Of a stretch of DNA of 64,000 bases, positions 61,873 to 64,000 are shown one piece after another. This DNA is from Parasphaerochaeta coccoides DSM 17374 (GTDB taxonomy: Bacteria; Spirochaetota; Spirochaetia; Sphaerochaetales; Sphaerochaetaceae). Each line of letters opens with the position of its first letter. Position 1 is the stretch's first letter. The position numbers were made by a program, and so were the translations under genes. The notes under the pieces are model-generated. The model did no database searches and was not told where the DNA came from. It saw only the letters and a program-made list of their open reading frames with translations. Location of the stretch: contig NC_015436.1 of the NCBI RefSeq assembly GCF_000208385.1, forward strand, positions 496,001 to 560,000, in the 5' to 3' direction.

Positions 61873-61902
61873 TTTCGCGTTGGCGTATGAAGGAAGGTAA
61901 CC

Positions 61903-63087
61903 ATGAAACTGAATACGATTGAAGACGCGAAGCTGGAAGGTAAGCGTGTACTGATTCGAGTTGACTTCAACGTTCCTCTCAAGGACGGAGTAGTTACCGA
62001 TGACACGCGCATCGTAGCGGCGCTTCCTACTGTCAAGCATATCCTGGGCAAGAAGGGTACGTCACTTGTTGTCATGACCCATCTCGGACGTCCCAAGGGA
62101 CAGAAGAACATGGAGTTCAGCCTTGCCCCAGTCGCCCGGCGTTTTGAAGAACTGCTTGGTTCTCCCGTCAAGCTTGCTTCTGATGTCATCGGCTCTCAGG
62201 TGAAGGAAGATGTCGCTTCCCTTAAGCCCGGAGAAGTCCTGTTGCTTGAGAACGTTCGGTTCTACAAAGAAGAAGAGGCGAACGATCCTGCTTTTGCAAA
62301 AGAATTGGCATCATTTGGAGATATCTACGTGAATGATGCTTTCGGCACGGCACACCGCGCCCATGCCTCAACGGAAGGCGTCGCGCATTTTCTTCCCGCC
62401 TACGCCGGATACCTCATTGAGAAAGAGGTCCGTTTCATGGCTCCGCTTCTTGAGAATCCTGCGCATCCCTTTGTCGCCATCATCGGCGGCGCCAAGGTTT
62501 CATCGAAGATCACCGTCTTGGAATCTTTGCTCAAGACAGTGGATACAATTGTCATTGGCGGTGGCATGGCCTATACCTTCCTTAAGGTACAGGGACGTGA
62601 GATCGGGGGCAGTCTGTTTGAGCCGGACTATATCGGAACCGCTGAAAGTTTCCTCAAGAAGGCAGAGGACAAGGGCGTGAAGGTAATCCTTCCCGTCGAT
62701 TATGTCTGCGCTTCGGAATTTTCCGAGACAGCCGTGCCTGTGTATGTTGATGCGCCGGATGTTCCGGCTGACATGATGTCCTTGGACATCGGTCCCAAGA
62801 CGACCCAGCTGATCATCGACGCTATTTCCACTGCAAAGAGCGTGGTGTGGAATGGTCCGATGGGTGTATTTGAGTTCGAAGCATTTGCCAAGGGCACTCT
62901 GGCAGTGGCCCAGGCTCTTGCGGCCAGTTCCGCAGTGACCGTAGTAGGTGGCGGGGACAGTGTCGCGGCCATCAACAAATTCGGATTGGCAGACAAGATT
63001 TCCCATGTATCCACCGGGGGTGGAGCTTCACTTGAGTTCCTTGAAGGCAAGGAACTTCCCGGCATCGTGGCATTGGAGGCAAAATAA
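61903..63087 (+). CDS. pgk: Phosphoglycerate kinase
   Basis: 394 residues. [19 protein letters not shown] at the start, THLGRPKG, the hinge and nucleotide region GGAKVSSKI and GGGDSVAAI, and the end signature [14 protein letters not shown]. Makes ATP from 1,3-bisphosphoglycerate. Start follows GAAGGAAGG. The stop overlaps the tpiA start (TAATG). Confidence 0.98.
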   Translation: MKLNTIEDAKLEGKRVLIRVDFNVPLKDGVVTDDTRIVAALPTVKHILGKKGTSLVVMTHLGRPKGQKNMEFSLAPVARRFEELLGSPVKLASDVIGSQVKEDVASLKPGEVLLLENVRFYKEEEANDPAFAKELASFGDIYVNDAFGTAHRAHASTEGVAHFLPAYAGYLIEKEVRFMAPLLENPAHPFVAIIGGAKVSSKITVLESLLKTVDTIVIGGGMAYTFLKVQGREIGGSLFEPDYIGTAESFLKKAEDKGVKVILPVDYVCASEFSETAVPVYVDAPDVPADMMSLDIGPKTTQLIIDAISTAKSVVWNGPMGVFEFEAFAKGTLAVAQALAASSAVTVVGGGDSVAAINKFGLADKISHVSTGGGASLEFLEGKELPGIVALEAK

Positions 63088-63845
63088 TGAGAAGATACTA
63101 TATCGCCGGAAACTGGAAGATGAACTTGACTCCTTCAGAAGGAGCGCTTTATGCCGCTGAGCTTGCGAAAGCGGTACAAAAGGGCAAGCCTGACGCGAAG
63201 GTCATGATTGCGCCAGCTTTCGTTGCGATTCCGGCTGTCCTTGAGGCTGTGAAGGGGAGTCCGATCATCGTTGCTGCCCAGAATGCCGCTGACCATCTTT
63301 CCGGTGCTTATACCGGGGAAGTTTCCCTGTCCATGCTGAAGGATCTGGGAGTCGGGACGGTAATACTGGGACACAGTGAACGCCGCGCAATCTACGGTGA
63401 GTCAGATGCTTTGATTAATGCCAAGACTAAACTTGCCTTGTCCGAAGGTTTCGAGGTCATCCTCTGTGTCGGTGAAACTCTGGAAGAAAGAGAGGCCGGA
63501 AAGTTGGAAGATGTCCTCTCCCGGCAGGTAAAGATAGGTCTTGGGGGAGTATCTTCCGCTGATATGTCTCGCGTGGTCATTGCTTATGAACCTGTCTGGG
63601 CTATCGGTACCGGAAAGACTGCCACTCCTGATGATGCTGACAATGCTCATGCCTATATCCGTGGACTCATCAATGGACTTTATGGTAAAGATGTTGCAGA
63701 ACAGCTCATAATACAGTATGGTGGTTCGGTAAAGGCAGATAATGTGAAGGAGCTCATGGCCAAGCCTAATGTTGATGGCGCTTTGGTCGGCGGGGCATCA
63801 CTTTCCATTGATAAGTTCCTGCCTATCATCGAATTCGGTCTCTGA
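63087..63845 (+). CDS. tpiA: Triose-phosphate isomerase
   Basis: 252 residues. AGNWKMN with the catalytic Lys near 12, GHSERR with His, YEPVWAIGTGK with the catalytic Glu, and the phosphate loop YGGSVKADN. Coupled to pgk by overlap. Confidence 0.98.
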   Translation: MRRYYIAGNWKMNLTPSEGALYAAELAKAVQKGKPDAKVMIAPAFVAIPAVLEAVKGSPIIVAAQNAADHLSGAYTGEVSLSMLKDLGVGTVILGHSERRAIYGESDALINAKTKLALSEGFEVILCVGETLEEREAGKLEDVLSRQVKIGLGGVSSADMSRVVIAYEPVWAIGTGKTATPDDADNAHAYIRGLINGLYGKDVAEQLIIQYGGSVKADNVKELMAKPNVDGALVGGASLSIDKFLPIIEFGL

Positions 63846-63860
63846 TAGATGGAGTTGATA

Positions 63861-64000
63861 TGGTTGTTCTAAGCATCATCCTGACGGTTTTCTTTGTTAT
63901 TGCCAGTGTCGTGCTGGTAATTTTGGTTGGCCTCCAGAGCGAAGGGGGCACAGGACTGGGCGGCATCTTCGGTGGAGGAAGCGACACTGCTTTCGGTGCC
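63861..64000 (+). CDS. secG: Preprotein translocase subunit SecG (cut by window edge)
   Basis: First 46 residues only. MVVLSIILTVFFVIASVVLV is the first helix, followed by VGLQSEGGTGLGGIFGGGSD, the typical SecG cytoplasmic loop. Start follows GGAG, 15 bases after tpiA; the tpiA-secG order is common. Confidence 0.92.

Overview
The window reads as chromosome of a spirochaete, most likely family Sphaerochaetaceae (Sphaerochaeta or Parasphaerochaeta-like). Pointers are the periplasmic binding proteins whose mature ends begin with GNKE or GGDKEA motifs, an LptD-like outer-membrane protein in an ispG-uvrA-lptD-phoH-pgpH-ybeY-corC run, a membrane pyrophosphatase, and paired fimbrillin-like lipoproteins with InlB and RCC1 repeats. 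This assignment is inference; there is no rRNA gene to confirm it. Base composition looks balanced and there is no integrase, transposase, prophage or CRISPR array.

Layout. 1-1.2 kb: a PhoR/PhoB-type two-component pair (minus strand, kinase cut by the edge). 1.4-7.3 kb: small hypothetical genes, gpmA, an FNR-like regulator, hppA and rpmB. 7.4-11.2 kb: thrA-like and thrC, in which the aspartokinase half of ThrA has lost its catalytic motifs. 11.2-15.2 kb: galK, a short RecQ and a PlsC-type acyltransferase. 15.3-18.5 kb and 26.2-28.6 kb: two paralogous lipoprotein genes that share their N-terminal domain, promoter, long operator-like dyad and an (AG)n tract directly after a Shine-Dalgarno/ATG, but carry unrelated C-terminal repeats. 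Between them lie pstSCAB-phoU (with a Pho-box-like array), a methyltransferase and a serine-palmitoyltransferase-like enzyme. 28.7-34.6 kb: a sugar ABC transporter, LacI repressor and malQ operon with an operator inside the promoter. 34.8-43.4 kb: guaB, tRNA-Val, yggS, rluD, a metallo-hydrolase, a pentapeptide-like protein, rsgA and mutS2. 43.6-46.3 kb: a DUF969/DUF979/pcp/AIG2-like 5-oxoproline module. 46.5-48.9 kb: udp, DUF3793 and flavodoxin. 49.1-60.8 kb: the long ispG to corC operon. 60.8-64 kb: gap-pgk-tpiA-secG.

How it fits together. Glycolysis genes (gpmA, gap, pgk, tpiA), malQ, galK and the sugar transporter describe a carbohydrate fermenter; the pyrophosphatase would recover PPi energy as an ion gradient. 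PhoB/PhoR and the Pho-box-like repeats before pstS suggest phosphate starvation control. The most unusual system is the lipoprotein pair: in both genes the AG tract follows the best start site and lies in the out-of-frame register in this assembly, the architecture of a translational phase-variation switch acting on modular surface proteins under a shared regulator. Second in interest are the pseudo-aspartokinase ThrA and the sphingolipid-type synthase with paired operator dyads.
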